Shown one piece after another: positions 25,473 through 34,932 of a stretch of 64,000 bases of DNA. The DNA is from Brotonthovivens ammoniilytica. GTDB lineage: Bacteria; Bacillota; Clostridia; Lachnospirales; Lachnospiraceae. The position numbers and the translations under genes were made by a program. The DNA is taken from assembly GCF_025566885.1 (NCBI RefSeq), contig NZ_JAOQJQ010000001.1, positions 124,001 to 188,000 of the forward strand. Direction: 5' to 3'. The notes below the pieces were generated by a model. The model saw only the letters and a program-made list of their open reading frames with translations, did no database searches and was not told where the DNA came from. Position 1 is the stretch's first letter, and every line of letters begins with the position of its first letter.

Positions 25473-27899
25473 ATGGGAACGAAAAATACTGAAAAACAAC
25501 AGAATACAAAAACAAGGGGACAGATACTTTGGGAAAGACTCAGACCGCTGCGGGATACGGAACCGGTATCCTTTGAGCGCGCATGGCTGGTAACACAATC
25601 CTATAAGGAAACCGAGGGAATGCCTGTCTTTTTACGCCGCGCCGCCGCATATGAGAATGTCATGAAAAATATTCCGATTTACCTGGACGAGGGGCAGCTG
25701 CTGGCTGGTGATTTCGCGTCGCGCCCAATGTGCGCGGAGATTTTTCCGGAGATGACAGTGGCGTGGATCAAAGAGTATATGGAAAATGGAGATTATGACA
25801 ATCAGCCGGATGAGGGATGGTATACCTTTGAACATAACCGAAAAGAACAGATTAATGAAATCTGTGATTATTGGACTAAAAATGCGGCAAGGGAAAGTTT
25901 TTACCGGTATTTGGGAGAGGAAGAAGTGCAGCGCCTCTATGAAGAAAACGAGGCGGGTGCATGGATATACGCAGCCTCCACTGAAGCGCAGACGGAAAAA
26001 GGCTGGAATATTCCGGATTACTCCAGAGTGTTGAAAAAAGGCCTGAAAGGATTGCTGGAAGAAGTGGAAAACACCCTGGCAGAGACGCCGATTGTATCGG
26101 ATGAATCCCTGAAAGAACGGACATTTCTGGAAGCGTTAAAGAGCATGTTAAAATCTGCCGTGCATTATGCGCACCGGTATGCGGATTTGTGCCGGGAACT
26201 GGCAAAAGAAGCAAAAGGAGAGAGAAAGCAGGAATTGCTGCAGATGGCGGAAATCTGCGACTGGGTACCGGAAAATCCTGCAAGAACTTTTCAGGAAGCC
26301 GTACAGAGCATGTGGTTTTGCCATATCATGATTTATTGGGACAGCCGCACAATAGGACTTGGTTTTGGCCGTGTGGATCAGTATTTATATCCGTATTATA
26401 AAAAAGATATAGAAGAGGGCAGAATTGACAGGGAATATGCAACTCAGATTCTGGAATGCTTAAGAGTCAAACTTTCTTCTAAAAGAAATGTATTTAATGT
26501 GACGATTCGCGCCGCCCTGTCAAATGATTCTCATTTCCATAACTGTACAATAGGCGGACAGACGACAGATGGGCAGGACGCCGTAAATGAACTTTCATTC
26601 TTATGGCTGGATGCGGCAGAGCGGGTTCGAACGCCTCATCCTACAATCTCTGTAAGGTGGCATGAAAAAATAAATCAGAAGTTTGCCCTGCGGTGTCTGG
26701 AAATTGTAAAACTTGGAATGGGATTCCCGGCATTCTTTAATGATACGCCTACCATAGAATATTTGCTGGAACGAGGCGTAACGCTGAAAGAAGCCCGCGA
26801 CTATGCGATTGGCGGATGCGTACTTCACAATGTGGTTGGGAAAACCCCCACTACCTGGCCAGATGTTATGAACTTTGCAAAGCTGTTTGAACTGGCTTTG
26901 AATGACGGTATGGATCCGCGGACGGGCAAACAGTTCGGGCTGCATACCGGGAAATTTACAGACTTTGAAACCTATGAAGATGTGGTAGAGGCGTATAAGA
27001 AACAGATTCTGTTTTTTATGGAAAAGACCACAGAATACTTAAATAAAGTCAGCATTTATCGCGGCGAGATGTTTCCGGAAACATTTGTTTCCCTGTTTTT
27101 CGATGATTGTATTAAAAAGAAAAAAAGTATTAACCAGGGCGGCGCAAAATATCTCATTAACTGCTATTACGTAATCCCCGTGGGTGTGGTAGATGTGGCG
27201 AATTCGCTGATTGTTCTGAAAAACAAAGTATTTGGCGGCGACAAATCCATTGGTAAACAGGAATTGATGGATGCGCTGGCAGCAAACTTCGAGGGATATG
27301 ACGATTTGTGGATGAAAGTAGATGAATGCCCGGATTTTGGCAATGATGTTCCGGAAGTGGATGAAATTGCAGCGGAACTGTATGAATGGATGTGCGACGA
27401 GATTCCCAAGTTTAAAGGCGGGTACGGCGTACAGTATGAAGTGGCGCCTCACAGTATTGCGTTCCATGCAAACATGGGACTGAAAGTAGGAGCGCTCCCC
27501 AGCGGCAGAAAAGCTGCGTTATCCCTTGCAGACGGGGCGGTATCACCGAATCAGGGAAGCGATGTTAATGGTCCCAGCGCAGTGGTAAATTCTGCGGGGC
27601 GTATTGATCATACCAGAATTTTCGGAACCCTGTTTAATATGAAATTTATGCCGGCAGCCCTGGCGACGACAGAAGACAGAAAAAAACTGCTGGCTTTGAT
27701 AAAGACATATTTCGGAACCTACGGCGGAAAACATATTCAGTTTAATGTTGTGGACAGAGACGTCCTGATTGACGCCAAGGCGCATCCGGAAAACCACAGA
27801 GATTTAATCGTCCGTATTGCAGGATACAGCGCGCTGTGGTGTGAATTAAATGAAAGTATTCAGGACGAGCTGATTGCAAGAACAGAAAACACATTATAA
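25473..27899 (+). CDS. Glycyl radical enzyme of unknown substrate (PFL-like)
   Basis: An 808-aa PFL-superfamily enzyme. The radical glycine lies in RIAGYSALW (Gly784, 24 residues from the C-terminus) and the thiyl cysteine in AIGGCVLHN (Cys449). It has a single Cys, so it is not pyruvate formate-lyase (adjacent CC). It also lacks the Glu two residues after Cys (GCxE) seen in glycerol/diol dehydratase, choline lyase, isethionate lyase and hydroxyphenylacetate decarboxylase; Leu450+1 and His452 occupy this region. The reaction could be a C-C lyase, a fumarate addition or something new. The GGGAGG ribosome binding site favours ATG 25473 over 25458. Confidence 0.9.
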   Translation: MGTKNTEKQQNTKTRGQILWERLRPLRDTEPVSFERAWLVTQSYKETEGMPVFLRRAAAYENVMKNIPIYLDEGQLLAGDFASRPMCAEIFPEMTVAWIKEYMENGDYDNQPDEGWYTFEHNRKEQINEICDYWTKNAARESFYRYLGEEEVQRLYEENEAGAWIYAASTEAQTEKGWNIPDYSRVLKKGLKGLLEEVENTLAETPIVSDESLKERTFLEALKSMLKSAVHYAHRYADLCRELAKEAKGERKQELLQMAEICDWVPENPARTFQEAVQSMWFCHIMIYWDSRTIGLGFGRVDQYLYPYYKKDIEEGRIDREYATQILECLRVKLSSKRNVFNVTIRAALSNDSHFHNCTIGGQTTDGQDAVNELSFLWLDAAERVRTPHPTISVRWHEKINQKFALRCLEIVKLGMGFPAFFNDTPTIEYLLERGVTLKEARDYAIGGCVLHNVVGKTPTTWPDVMNFAKLFELALNDGMDPRTGKQFGLHTGKFTDFETYEDVVEAYKKQILFFMEKTTEYLNKVSIYRGEMFPETFVSLFFDDCIKKKKSINQGGAKYLINCYYVIPVGVVDVANSLIVLKNKVFGGDKSIGKQELMDALAANFEGYDDLWMKVDECPDFGNDVPEVDEIAAELYEWMCDEIPKFKGGYGVQYEVAPHSIAFHANMGLKVGALPSGRKAALSLADGAVSPNQGSDVNGPSAVVNSAGRIDHTRIFGTLFNMKFMPAALATTEDRKKLLALIKTYFGTYGGKHIQFNVVDRDVLIDAKAHPENHRDLIVRIAGYSALWCELNESIQDELIARTENTL

Positions 27900-27956
27900 C
27901 TTTTATAAATATTCGTAAGCAGGCAGCATATAAAAACGAAAAATATTGGAGGTAAA

Positions 27957-28946
27957 ATGATGAAAATATTGGTAGCTTATTTTTCACAGTCAGGAAATAC
28001 GAAATTAATTGCAGAGCATATTGCAGCCGGAATTTCAGAAGTGGCAGAATGCGATTTGATGGATATCCGGGATGTGGATGTGCGGATGATTCGAACCTAT
28101 GATTTGATTGGAGTAGGGGGACCTGCCATTGGAGCGGAAGCGGATATTGTAAAACGCTTTGTCTACAGCATCCCGCTGACCGGAGGGCAGATGTGTTTCC
28201 TGTTTAACACGCACGGCTCTTTGCCGCGGCGTTATTTTCCGGAAGCAATACGCAGAATGAAAGACCGTGAATTTAATGTAATCGGCTGGCAGGGCTTTTA
28301 TGCGTCTGTACATATTCAGTGTTTCCCAAGCCCTTATTATACAGATGGACATCCGGATGAACAGGATATTGCAGACGCCAGACAGTTTGGAAAAGATATG
28401 GCAGCGCGGGCAGAGAGAATTGCAAACGGAGAGACGGATTTAATTCCTGAGGTGCCGCCTCTTGAACCGCCAAAGCCATATAGTCTGCCCCATACGGGAA
28501 AGGATGATACCCAGGCAAGAGGAATCCACGGCGATCGGCGTTATGACCCGTCCAAATGCCTTTATCCAAAATGTCATTTATGCATGGACAACTGTCCGGA
28601 GGGCTTTATTGATTTTTCCAAAGAACCAAGGCAGTTTGGAAGCCATTGTGATATTTGCAAAACAAATGAATGCTGCTACTGCGAACTTATCTGTCCAACC
28701 GGAGCCATCTATATTACGGATGACGATATTGAATACGGCCTGAACTTTTTGAAAGAACATCATGATTTCTTTGAAGCGACGCTGAATCAGGAAGAGGCTG
28801 AGGGAAAATTCAGAAGACTGGTTCCGGTTGAAGAAGTTGGATGGGATACTCCATATAATGTGCGGCGTAAAAATGGTGAGAAAGCGAAAGTAAAACCGAC
28901 TCGCATTAAAAAATCAAACAGGAGTATCAAACCGGCGGAACAATAA
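27957..28946 (+). CDS. Flavodoxin-ferredoxin fusion protein (EFR1-like)
   Basis: A 329-aa protein. The N-terminal flavodoxin domain (VAYFSQSGNTKLIAEHIA, then GVGGPAIGAEAD) is followed by a C-terminal Fe-S region with two cysteine groups. These are CLYPKCHLCMDNCP and CDICKTNECCYCELICPTG, about 195-245. It could supply low-potential electrons to the glycyl-radical activase, which needs a reduced cluster to cleave SAM, or serve the OYE-type enzyme. It lies 57 bp after the glycyl radical gene with a GGAGG ribosome binding site, probably in the same operon. Confidence 0.82.
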   Translation: MMKILVAYFSQSGNTKLIAEHIAAGISEVAECDLMDIRDVDVRMIRTYDLIGVGGPAIGAEADIVKRFVYSIPLTGGQMCFLFNTHGSLPRRYFPEAIRRMKDREFNVIGWQGFYASVHIQCFPSPYYTDGHPDEQDIADARQFGKDMAARAERIANGETDLIPEVPPLEPPKPYSLPHTGKDDTQARGIHGDRRYDPSKCLYPKCHLCMDNCPEGFIDFSKEPRQFGSHCDICKTNECCYCELICPTGAIYITDDDIEYGLNFLKEHHDFFEATLNQEEAEGKFRRLVPVEEVGWDTPYNVRRKNGEKAKVKPTRIKKSNRSIKPAEQ

Positions 28947-28979
28947 GAGGATGATAATGTAATGAGAATGGAGGAGCTT

Positions 28980-30788
28980 ATGAACAACTATTTTAACAAA
29001 TATGATCCATCGGATTCCCCGTCTGCATCCTATGACAGGATTCCGGTTTGTGAAAATATTCTCCGGGAAAAAGATGTTATGATTCCCATGAGAGACGGGA
29101 TTTCCGTGTGCGGGGATATTTATCGCCCGGATATGAATGAACCGGTACCCGCATTGCTGTCGTTCGGTATTCATAACAAAGAACTGCTGGGACCGGATAT
29201 GTTTCATAACGTGCCCACACAGCCGGCATGGTCAACATTGTGGATTGGAAACATTGAGGGAGGAGACACAACGTATTTTGTAACGCGGGGATATGCGCAC
29301 GTTGTAGTGAATCCCCGCAATGTCGGGAAATCAGAAGACGGGCCCTTTGCAATGACAGACCAGTATGACACCATTGAATGGATTGCGAAGCAGCCATGGT
29401 GTGATGGAAATGTGGGAATGATAGGCATTTCAAATTTTGCCGCCAATCAGTTTATGGCTGCCGCGACGCAGCCGCCTCACCTGAAAGCAATTTTTCCGTT
29501 TGACCCGGCGGGCGCATATGGCGGGCCAATGTCTTTTCGCGATGTAAAGCCGGGCGGCGTTTTGCCGATGATGGATTATGTGATGGATTTGCTGGACGTA
29601 GGCCACAGTCAGCAGAAAAATCCGGGCGAACTGTCAGAACCAATGAAGCAGTGGTGGGAAGAGGCAATGGAAAACCCGGATTATCGGATGTATGGACATG
29701 TATATAATATTTTAACAATGAAAGGGCAGAAAAATCCGCATCTTTTCCAGAGCCTGATAAATCCCTATGACAATCCGGAATCTACAAAAGCAGGGGAAGA
29801 AAATTTTAAACGGATTCAGATCCCGGCATACACCGGTTCCGGCTGGTATGCCTATACCTATAAGGCGCACATTCAGGGTGCGCAGCACTGGTATCATGGA
29901 ATTGATGTTCCGAAAAAACTGGTATTTACAGGACCGGCCCATATGGAAAGACCGTTCCACTCCCTGAGAGAAGAAATGCTGCGCTGGTACGATTACTGGC
30001 TGAAAGGGATTAAAACCGGCATTATGGAAGAGGCGGCTGTAAAATACTGGGTTATGGGAAGTAACCAGTGGCGTACTGGAGAAGACTGGCCGCTGCCTGA
30101 AACACAGTGGACAAAATATTATCTGGACAGCTGGGAACGTCTGCGGACAAAAGAATTTAATCCTTATGGCAGCGATGCGTATGAGCAGCCGGACGCCTTT
30201 TTGCAGATGCCTCCGACACAGACAAATGAAATCAGCAAGCTGCGTTATATGACAGAACCACTGGCGGAAGATACCCTTGTGGCAGGCCCGATTTCCCTGA
30301 ATTTCTATGCGTCTATTGACCAGGAAGACACAAACTGGATTGTAATTTTGAAAGATGTCGGCCCGGATGAATCCGTACGAACCGGACGGGAGGGTGAAAA
30401 AGAGATTCCAAAAGATTTGCCGGAACGGGAAGTGACAAGAGGATGGTTAAAGGCGTCCCACAGAGCGATTGACGCCCAGCGTTCAAAAGCATGGGAGCCA
30501 TGGCATCTGTATACAAGAGAGGCACAGCAGAAAATCGTGCCGGGAGAAATCAATGAATATAATGTAGAGATACTGGCAACGGCAAACTGTTTTAAAAAAG
30601 GACACAGGATATGCCTGGAAATTACCAGCATGGATATGGCAACAGGAACAGGCGGATTGTTTAACGCAGAATATATACCATATCATATATGCAGCAGCAA
30701 GACCACAGTTCACAAAATATACAGGAATGCGAAATACTCATCTCACTTACTTTTGCCAATCATTCCTTTAAATGAAGCTATAGAATAA
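28980..30788 (+). CDS. CocE/NonD-family hydrolase 1
   Basis: An alpha/beta hydrolase of the X-Pro dipeptidyl-peptidase/cocaine-esterase family, 602 aa from ATG 28980 (GGAGG 5 nt before); ATG 28962 is possible. The N-terminal catalytic domain has MIPMRDGISVCGDIYRP and the nucleophile elbow GMIGISNFAANQ. A C-terminal jelly-roll domain begins near residue 395. The usual GWYD catalytic aspartate position reads GWYAY, while the histidine is likely in GPAHMERP. There is no signal peptide, so it acts in the cytoplasm. The substrate could be an ester, amide or activated C-C bond. Confidence 0.85.
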   Translation: MNNYFNKYDPSDSPSASYDRIPVCENILREKDVMIPMRDGISVCGDIYRPDMNEPVPALLSFGIHNKELLGPDMFHNVPTQPAWSTLWIGNIEGGDTTYFVTRGYAHVVVNPRNVGKSEDGPFAMTDQYDTIEWIAKQPWCDGNVGMIGISNFAANQFMAAATQPPHLKAIFPFDPAGAYGGPMSFRDVKPGGVLPMMDYVMDLLDVGHSQQKNPGELSEPMKQWWEEAMENPDYRMYGHVYNILTMKGQKNPHLFQSLINPYDNPESTKAGEENFKRIQIPAYTGSGWYAYTYKAHIQGAQHWYHGIDVPKKLVFTGPAHMERPFHSLREEMLRWYDYWLKGIKTGIMEEAAVKYWVMGSNQWRTGEDWPLPETQWTKYYLDSWERLRTKEFNPYGSDAYEQPDAFLQMPPTQTNEISKLRYMTEPLAEDTLVAGPISLNFYASIDQEDTNWIVILKDVGPDESVRTGREGEKEIPKDLPEREVTRGWLKASHRAIDAQRSKAWEPWHLYTREAQQKIVPGEINEYNVEILATANCFKKGHRICLEITSMDMATGTGGLFNAEYIPYHICSSKTTVHKIYRNAKYSSHLLLPIIPLNEAIE

Positions 30789-30804
30789 TCTAAGAGACCC
30801 AAAA

Positions 30805-30839
30805 CAGGAAAGGGCAGTCAAAATACTGTCCTTTTCCTG
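30805..30839 (+). terminator. Hairpin between the hydrolase and dehydrogenase genes
   Basis: CAGGAAAGGGCAGT (30805-30818) pairs imperfectly with ACTGTCCTTTTCCTG (30825-30839). The 3' arm is T-rich but no clean T run follows, so it is a weak terminator or processing site. Confidence 0.5.
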
Positions 30840-30857
30840 CTCCATAGGAGGATAAGT

Positions 30858-31766
30858 ATGAATGCAGAGAAAAAAATTACAATTATTGGAGCCGGTATGA
30901 TAGGAGCGGGTTTAGCCGTCAACAGCGCGCTGCACGGATACAGAACCATACTATACGATGTGTGTGATCTTGAAATTGTAAAAAAGAGAATGGAAGACAT
31001 TATGGATATCATGGTAAAATGTGGAGCGGCCGCAAAAGAGCAGGCGGCACAGGCAATGGAGCTTGTCTCTTATACGGGCGATATGAAAGAAGCTGTGGAG
31101 GGAGCCCTGCTTGTGGAAGAGTGCCTGCCGGAACGGCTGGAATTAAAACAGTCGGTTTATGGCAGAATCCAGGAAATCACAGGAGCAGGAACTTTAATTG
31201 CCAGCTCCACATCCGGACTGCTTCCGTCAAAATTGCAGGAGGGGGCTTTGTATCCGGAGGCAATTATGGCGGCGCATCCGTATAATCCGTCTTATTTGCT
31301 GCCTTTAATTGAACTTTGCGGCGGAAAGAAAACTTCGCGGAAAAATATCGAAAAGGCAAAAGAGATTTTCTGTGAGATTGGAAAAGTGCCGATTATCTGC
31401 CAAAAAGAAGTAGAGGGATTTCTGGTAAACAAGTTGTCCTGGGCATGTATGTCTGCAGCGCAGGAAGCGGTAAAAAACGGACTTTGCAGCGTGGAAGATA
31501 TAGACAAGGCAATTATGTTTGGCCCCGGTATGCGTATGGCTGTTACAGGGCAGCTTCTAACCATCAGTCTTGGCTGCGAGGGAGGATTTTTGGCTTTGGC
31601 AGAGAAATACGGAAAAGAGCCCAGTGCGGAGGATAAACTCTATGCAGCCGGCGTAGAACAGGAAATTTTAAATCGTCTGCCGGAACAGGGAAATACGGTG
31701 GAAAGTGTCTGCGGGTTTCGGGACTATATGTTTGCGGAACTATTGAAATTACACGGACTGCTGTAA
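30858..31766 (+). CDS. 3-hydroxyacyl-CoA dehydrogenase-family protein
   Basis: A 302-aa NAD-dependent dehydrogenase. The Rossmann loop GAGMIGAGLAVNSALHGY is at the start, then SSTSGLLPS, the catalytic histidine in AAHPYNPSYLLPLIEL (about residue 136) and GFLVNKLSWA. The HPYNP-x-LLPL wording is closer to the lambda-crystallin/carnitine-3-dehydrogenase branch than to FadB-type enzymes. The substrate may therefore be a free 3-hydroxy acid or a CoA thioester. It is compatible with a step before the thiolase at 40154. AGGAGG precedes the start. Confidence 0.87.
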   Translation: MNAEKKITIIGAGMIGAGLAVNSALHGYRTILYDVCDLEIVKKRMEDIMDIMVKCGAAAKEQAAQAMELVSYTGDMKEAVEGALLVEECLPERLELKQSVYGRIQEITGAGTLIASSTSGLLPSKLQEGALYPEAIMAAHPYNPSYLLPLIELCGGKKTSRKNIEKAKEIFCEIGKVPIICQKEVEGFLVNKLSWACMSAAQEAVKNGLCSVEDIDKAIMFGPGMRMAVTGQLLTISLGCEGGFLALAEKYGKEPSAEDKLYAAGVEQEILNRLPEQGNTVESVCGFRDYMFAELLKLHGLL

Positions 31767-31782
31767 ACGGAGGAACGGGAAG

Positions 31783-33000
31783 ATGAAAAATAGAAACAGG
31801 TGGTTTTATGCAGTAATAGGTGTGATAGTATTATTGCTTGTAGGCGTTAATTATGCCTGGAGTGTATTGTCTGTTCCCATTGCGCAGGAATTTACAGAAT
31901 GGACAAAAGCACAGTTGTCTATGACCTTTACAATTACAATGATGATGTTTTGCGCAGGGGGATTAATCGCCGGTTTTTTAAATAGAAAAATAAAAGGCAG
32001 ATATTTACTTTGGATTTCAGCAATATTGTTGTTGTGCGGATTTCTTATTACTTCCAATATGCAGACGTTATCCATGCTATATTTGGGGTTTGGGATTTTA
32101 AGCGGACTTGCGGGCGGAGTAGCATACAATACCGTTATGAGTACAGTATCTGTATGGTTTCCTGATAAACAGGGAATGATTTCTGGTATTTTGTTAATGG
32201 GTTTTGGCCTGAGCAGTTTTATTATTGGAAAAATTTATACTGCCTTTACTTCGACAGAGACAGGTGCATGGAGGAATTCTTTTCGTATTCTTGCAATACT
32301 GATATTTGTGATTGTAATGATAGGAGGAATTTTTCTTGTGAAGCCAGGAAAAGATTTTGTTCCTCCGACACTCAGAGAAAATGGGGAAAAGGTGCGGGAA
32401 CCGGCATCAGATGTAGCGACAGGCGTAATGATTAAAAAAAAGGCGTTTTGGATGTATTATATCTGGGCAATTATGGTAAGTGCGGCGGGTCTGGCTTTAA
32501 TAGCACAGGCAAGCGGAATTGCACAGCAGGCTGGACCAAAGGTAAGCGCCGCGGTTATTGCAACAACTGTAGGATTAATTTCTGTTTTCAATGGTATAGG
32601 ACGTGTGATTTTCGGAACTCTTTTTGACAAAGTGGGTTATAGAATGACAATGCTTCTGGATATGATAATATTTGTTTTAGCAGCATTGATTTTGCTGGCG
32701 GCATTGGCAAATGATAATTTTAAACTTATCATCATGGGATTTGTTGTAGGCGGACTGGCCTATGGGGCGGTGACTCCTGTAAATTCTGCTATTATCAGTG
32801 ATTTTTTTGGGAGAACACATTATGCTGTGAATTTGCCGATGATTAATACAAATCTGTTATTTGCTTCTTTTGCGTCCGCGATTGCGGGAAAGCTTTATGA
32901 TACCAGCGGTTCCTATTTTAGTACGATAATAATGATGATAAGTGTTGTAGTTGTTGGATTTGCAGCATTTTTAGGTATCAGACGACCAGCAGAGTCTTGA
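31783..33000 (+). CDS. MFS transporter, oxalate/formate antiporter-like
   Basis: A 405-aa membrane protein with 12 predicted helices. The segment VWFPDKQGMISGILLMGFGLS and an N-terminal helix containing NYAWSVLSVPIAQEF are typical of the OxlT/OFA family of carboxylate carriers. It is 16 bp after the dehydrogenase gene and likely ends the + strand operon. Cargo is probably a mono- or dicarboxylate; it could exchange substrate for end product. Confidence 0.85.
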   Translation: MKNRNRWFYAVIGVIVLLLVGVNYAWSVLSVPIAQEFTEWTKAQLSMTFTITMMMFCAGGLIAGFLNRKIKGRYLLWISAILLLCGFLITSNMQTLSMLYLGFGILSGLAGGVAYNTVMSTVSVWFPDKQGMISGILLMGFGLSSFIIGKIYTAFTSTETGAWRNSFRILAILIFVIVMIGGIFLVKPGKDFVPPTLRENGEKVREPASDVATGVMIKKKAFWMYYIWAIMVSAAGLALIAQASGIAQQAGPKVSAAVIATTVGLISVFNGIGRVIFGTLFDKVGYRMTMLLDMIIFVLAALILLAALANDNFKLIIMGFVVGGLAYGAVTPVNSAIISDFFGRTHYAVNLPMINTNLLFASFASAIAGKLYDTSGSYFSTIIMMISVVVVGFAAFLGIRRPAES

Positions 33001-33054
33001 GCTGTTTGTTTAATTATCGGCTGTACTGCGTCTTCATCAAAACTTAATGGAAAC

Positions 33055-33157
33055 AAATAGTGGTACACTTAAGGAACTGAAAATCAGCCCGTCGCACGGG
33101 CCGGGAAGCAATAATTCCCTTCCGATCTTTTTCTACACCTTTAGTATACCACTATTT
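33055..33157. mobile_element. Possible miniature inverted-repeat element
   Basis: AAATAGTGGTACACTTAAGG (33055-33074) and CCTTTAGTATACCACTATTT (33138-33157) are inverted copies matching at 18 of 20 positions. They enclose 63 bp that contain two more hairpins (GCCCGT/ACGGGC near 33088 and GGGAAG/CTTCCC-type near 33105). There is no coding capacity. It lies between convergent genes and may also act as a bidirectional terminator. The nearby 33001-33054 and 33158-33223 show nothing else. Confidence 0.45.
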
Positions 33158-33223
33158 AGAATATAGCCAGCATCCAGTTTTCATTTATTGTGATGAGATT
33201 TTCTCATGATTTCTGTTTCAGTT

Positions 33224-34279
33224 TTATGGCTCCAGGGTGAACCCGTCATAAGCTGCATAGATTTCTCCCTGGCATCCATTTTCCTTGAAATACTGCATAG
33301 TAGCTTGCAGATCATCATACTCGCCGTTTGCATGGCTGAGAATTACATTTTTTGCTGCCGAATCCGCAAAAATTTTTGCCATTTGTCCCTTTGTCATATG
33401 GTTTCCTGTCATTATGTTTTCCACCTGTTTCTCTGGCATTTGAGAGAAATAGCCGGTCAGAGTCATGGAATCCACCACCAGAATATCCGTATCTTTATAG
33501 AAAGAGGACAAATCATCCGTATATCCCAAATCCCCGGTTACCACAACTGACTGGTTTCCGGCGCTGAATCGGATGGAATAAGCCTGCATATTTCCATGGG
33601 TTACTTTGTGCATATCAATCTGGACACCGTCCAGCTCCATACTATAATCTGTATCAGTAACATCATAAATCTGAACATTTTCACTGATTCCTGCCTCGGA
33701 TATTCCTGCCTCTTGCATTGACCCTACAGCAATCCTTCCGTCAATATCATCTTTATTTATCATATACACGCTGTCATACAGAAGCTGTGTCTGAGGACCG
33801 ACAACTGTAATAGAAGTTCTGCCTTCCGGCGTGTGATACCATCCCGATAAAAGAAAATGATTAAAATCAGCGTTGTGATCTTCATGTTGATGTGTAAATA
33901 GCACATTATGAATCTGTTCCACCCCAAGTCCCAGTTCTGTTAGTGTCTGACAAGTTCCGTATCCGCAATCCACCAGAAAATACTTGTCTTGATACTGTAC
34001 CAGCGTGGATGCATTCCCACGTTCCAAATCTGTTCCCGGTGATCCGGAGCCGATGGTTACCACTCGGAAGCCGTCTGGAATAACGGAAAAATCAACCGTC
34101 TTCTGTTTGGTTTCGATCTCATTCTCTTCTGTCGTGTTTCTTGTTTTTGATATCGACTCCGACAATGAACTACTTGTCTGTGCGTTTCCGTTGTTTTCCG
34201 TGTTTCCGCATCCTGCCAGAATTCCCATACAGAAGGTTAGGGTAAGAATTCCACAGAACAATATATATTTTTTTTTCAT
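33224..34279 (-). CDS. MBL-fold hydrolase lipoprotein 1
   Basis: A 351-aa exported lipoprotein with signal peptide and lipobox GILAGC. The metallo-beta-lactamase domain has the zinc motif THQHEDHNAD, GDLGYTDD, and ILSHANGEYDD. The layout resembles RNase Z/arylsulfatase-like members, but the location outside the cell argues against tRNA processing. The start at 34279 is preferred over 34285 because AAGGAG is too close to the latter. A close relative is encoded at 48016, including the shared opening FRxVTIGxGxP and STLVQYxDKYFLVDCG. Confidence 0.87.
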   Translation of the reverse strand: MKKKYILFCGILTLTFCMGILAGCGNTENNGNAQTSSSLSESISKTRNTTEENEIETKQKTVDFSVIPDGFRVVTIGSGSPGTDLERGNASTLVQYQDKYFLVDCGYGTCQTLTELGLGVEQIHNVLFTHQHEDHNADFNHFLLSGWYHTPEGRTSITVVGPQTQLLYDSVYMINKDDIDGRIAVGSMQEAGISEAGISENVQIYDVTDTDYSMELDGVQIDMHKVTHGNMQAYSIRFSAGNQSVVVTGDLGYTDDLSSFYKDTDILVVDSMTLTGYFSQMPEKQVENIMTGNHMTKGQMAKIFADSAAKNVILSHANGEYDDLQATMQYFKENGCQGEIYAAYDGFTLEP

Positions 34280-34294
34280 ATCCATTCTCCTTAT

Positions 34295-34579
34295 TCATTT
34301 TTTATCCGAATTACAATTCTGATATCTACGGTTTAGTTGCCTGTTCCTCCAAAGACAAATCGCGTGTTTCATATGTTCTTCGATAAAAGCGGGAACAATT
34401 TCAAAATTCATTGACAGAGGAAAAACAATAAAGCTACCTCCAGGTGCCAGCAGTTCCATAGTACGGTATACTTCCGCCTGAATTTCCTCCTTTGTTACCC
34501 TGGGATGGTCAAAAACGAACTGATTATCATATCCTCCTATAAAAGTCACTCTGTCCTGATACTTACAGGTTTGCATCAT
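34295..34579 (-). pseudogene. C-terminal fragment of a uroporphyrinogen decarboxylase-family protein
   Basis: The 94-aa reading frame contains YQDRVTFIGGYDNQF and MELLAPGGSFIVFPLSM, which I recognise as the C-terminal end of URO-D/corrinoid methyltransferase-like proteins (normally ~340-400 aa). There is no N-terminal two-thirds upstream, and no clear ribosome binding site. It ends 10 bp before the MBL lipoprotein start. It is a remnant rather than a functional gene. Confidence 0.65.
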
Positions 34580-34598
34580 ATGGAAGGAGCGTTTTCAG

Positions 34599-34844
34599 CT
34601 ATGCTTTTCGTGCATTTTCATAGAGTGTTTGAAAAACAGGCAGCATAGATTCACAATAACCGCAGCTGTCTGTCGTGATTGCCAGCTTTCCGTCTGTAAT
34701 GGTGCCGGCAACAACCACATCCTGTTTCATGGGTTCAAAAAAATAATTAATTTCCCATTCCGTTTCATTATAATGAAGAAGCATATCCAGTTGGAATTTA
34801 TTGTCCAGATTAACGGTTTCTTTATATTCGTTTCCTTTTAACAT
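34599..34844 (-). CDS. Small hypothetical protein
   Basis: An 81-aa reading frame with a good AGGAAAGG ribosome binding site. The product is acidic, with no signal peptide or membrane segment, and ends CGYCESMLPVFQTLYENARKA-like (two cysteines in GYCES and TDSC). I do not recognise a family. It lies between the flavoprotein gene and the URO-D remnant on the same strand and could itself be a fragment. Confidence 0.45.
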   Translation of the reverse strand: MLKGNEYKETVNLDNKFQLDMLLHYNETEWEINYFFEPMKQDVVVAGTITDGKLAITTDSCGYCESMLPVFQTLYENARKA

Positions 34845-34868
34845 CCTTTTTCCTTTCCTAAATAAGTG

Positions 34869-34913
34869 AACTGTTTCCGATACAGAAGCTCTTTTGCTGC
34901 ACCGGAAACAGTT
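34869..34913 (-). terminator. Hairpin after the flavoprotein gene
   Basis: An 11-bp perfect inverted repeat AACTGTTTCCG (34869-34879) / CGGAAACAGTT (34903-34913). The T tract is weak in both directions. Confidence 0.55.
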
Positions 34914-34932
34914 TTAATGATGATCTGAAAAA

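Noticed and set aside
25473..27899. Glycyl radical enzyme as pyruvate formate-lyase or choline/glycerol-type lyase
   Set aside because: There is only one Cys at the active site (not CC) and no Glu two residues later (not GCxE).
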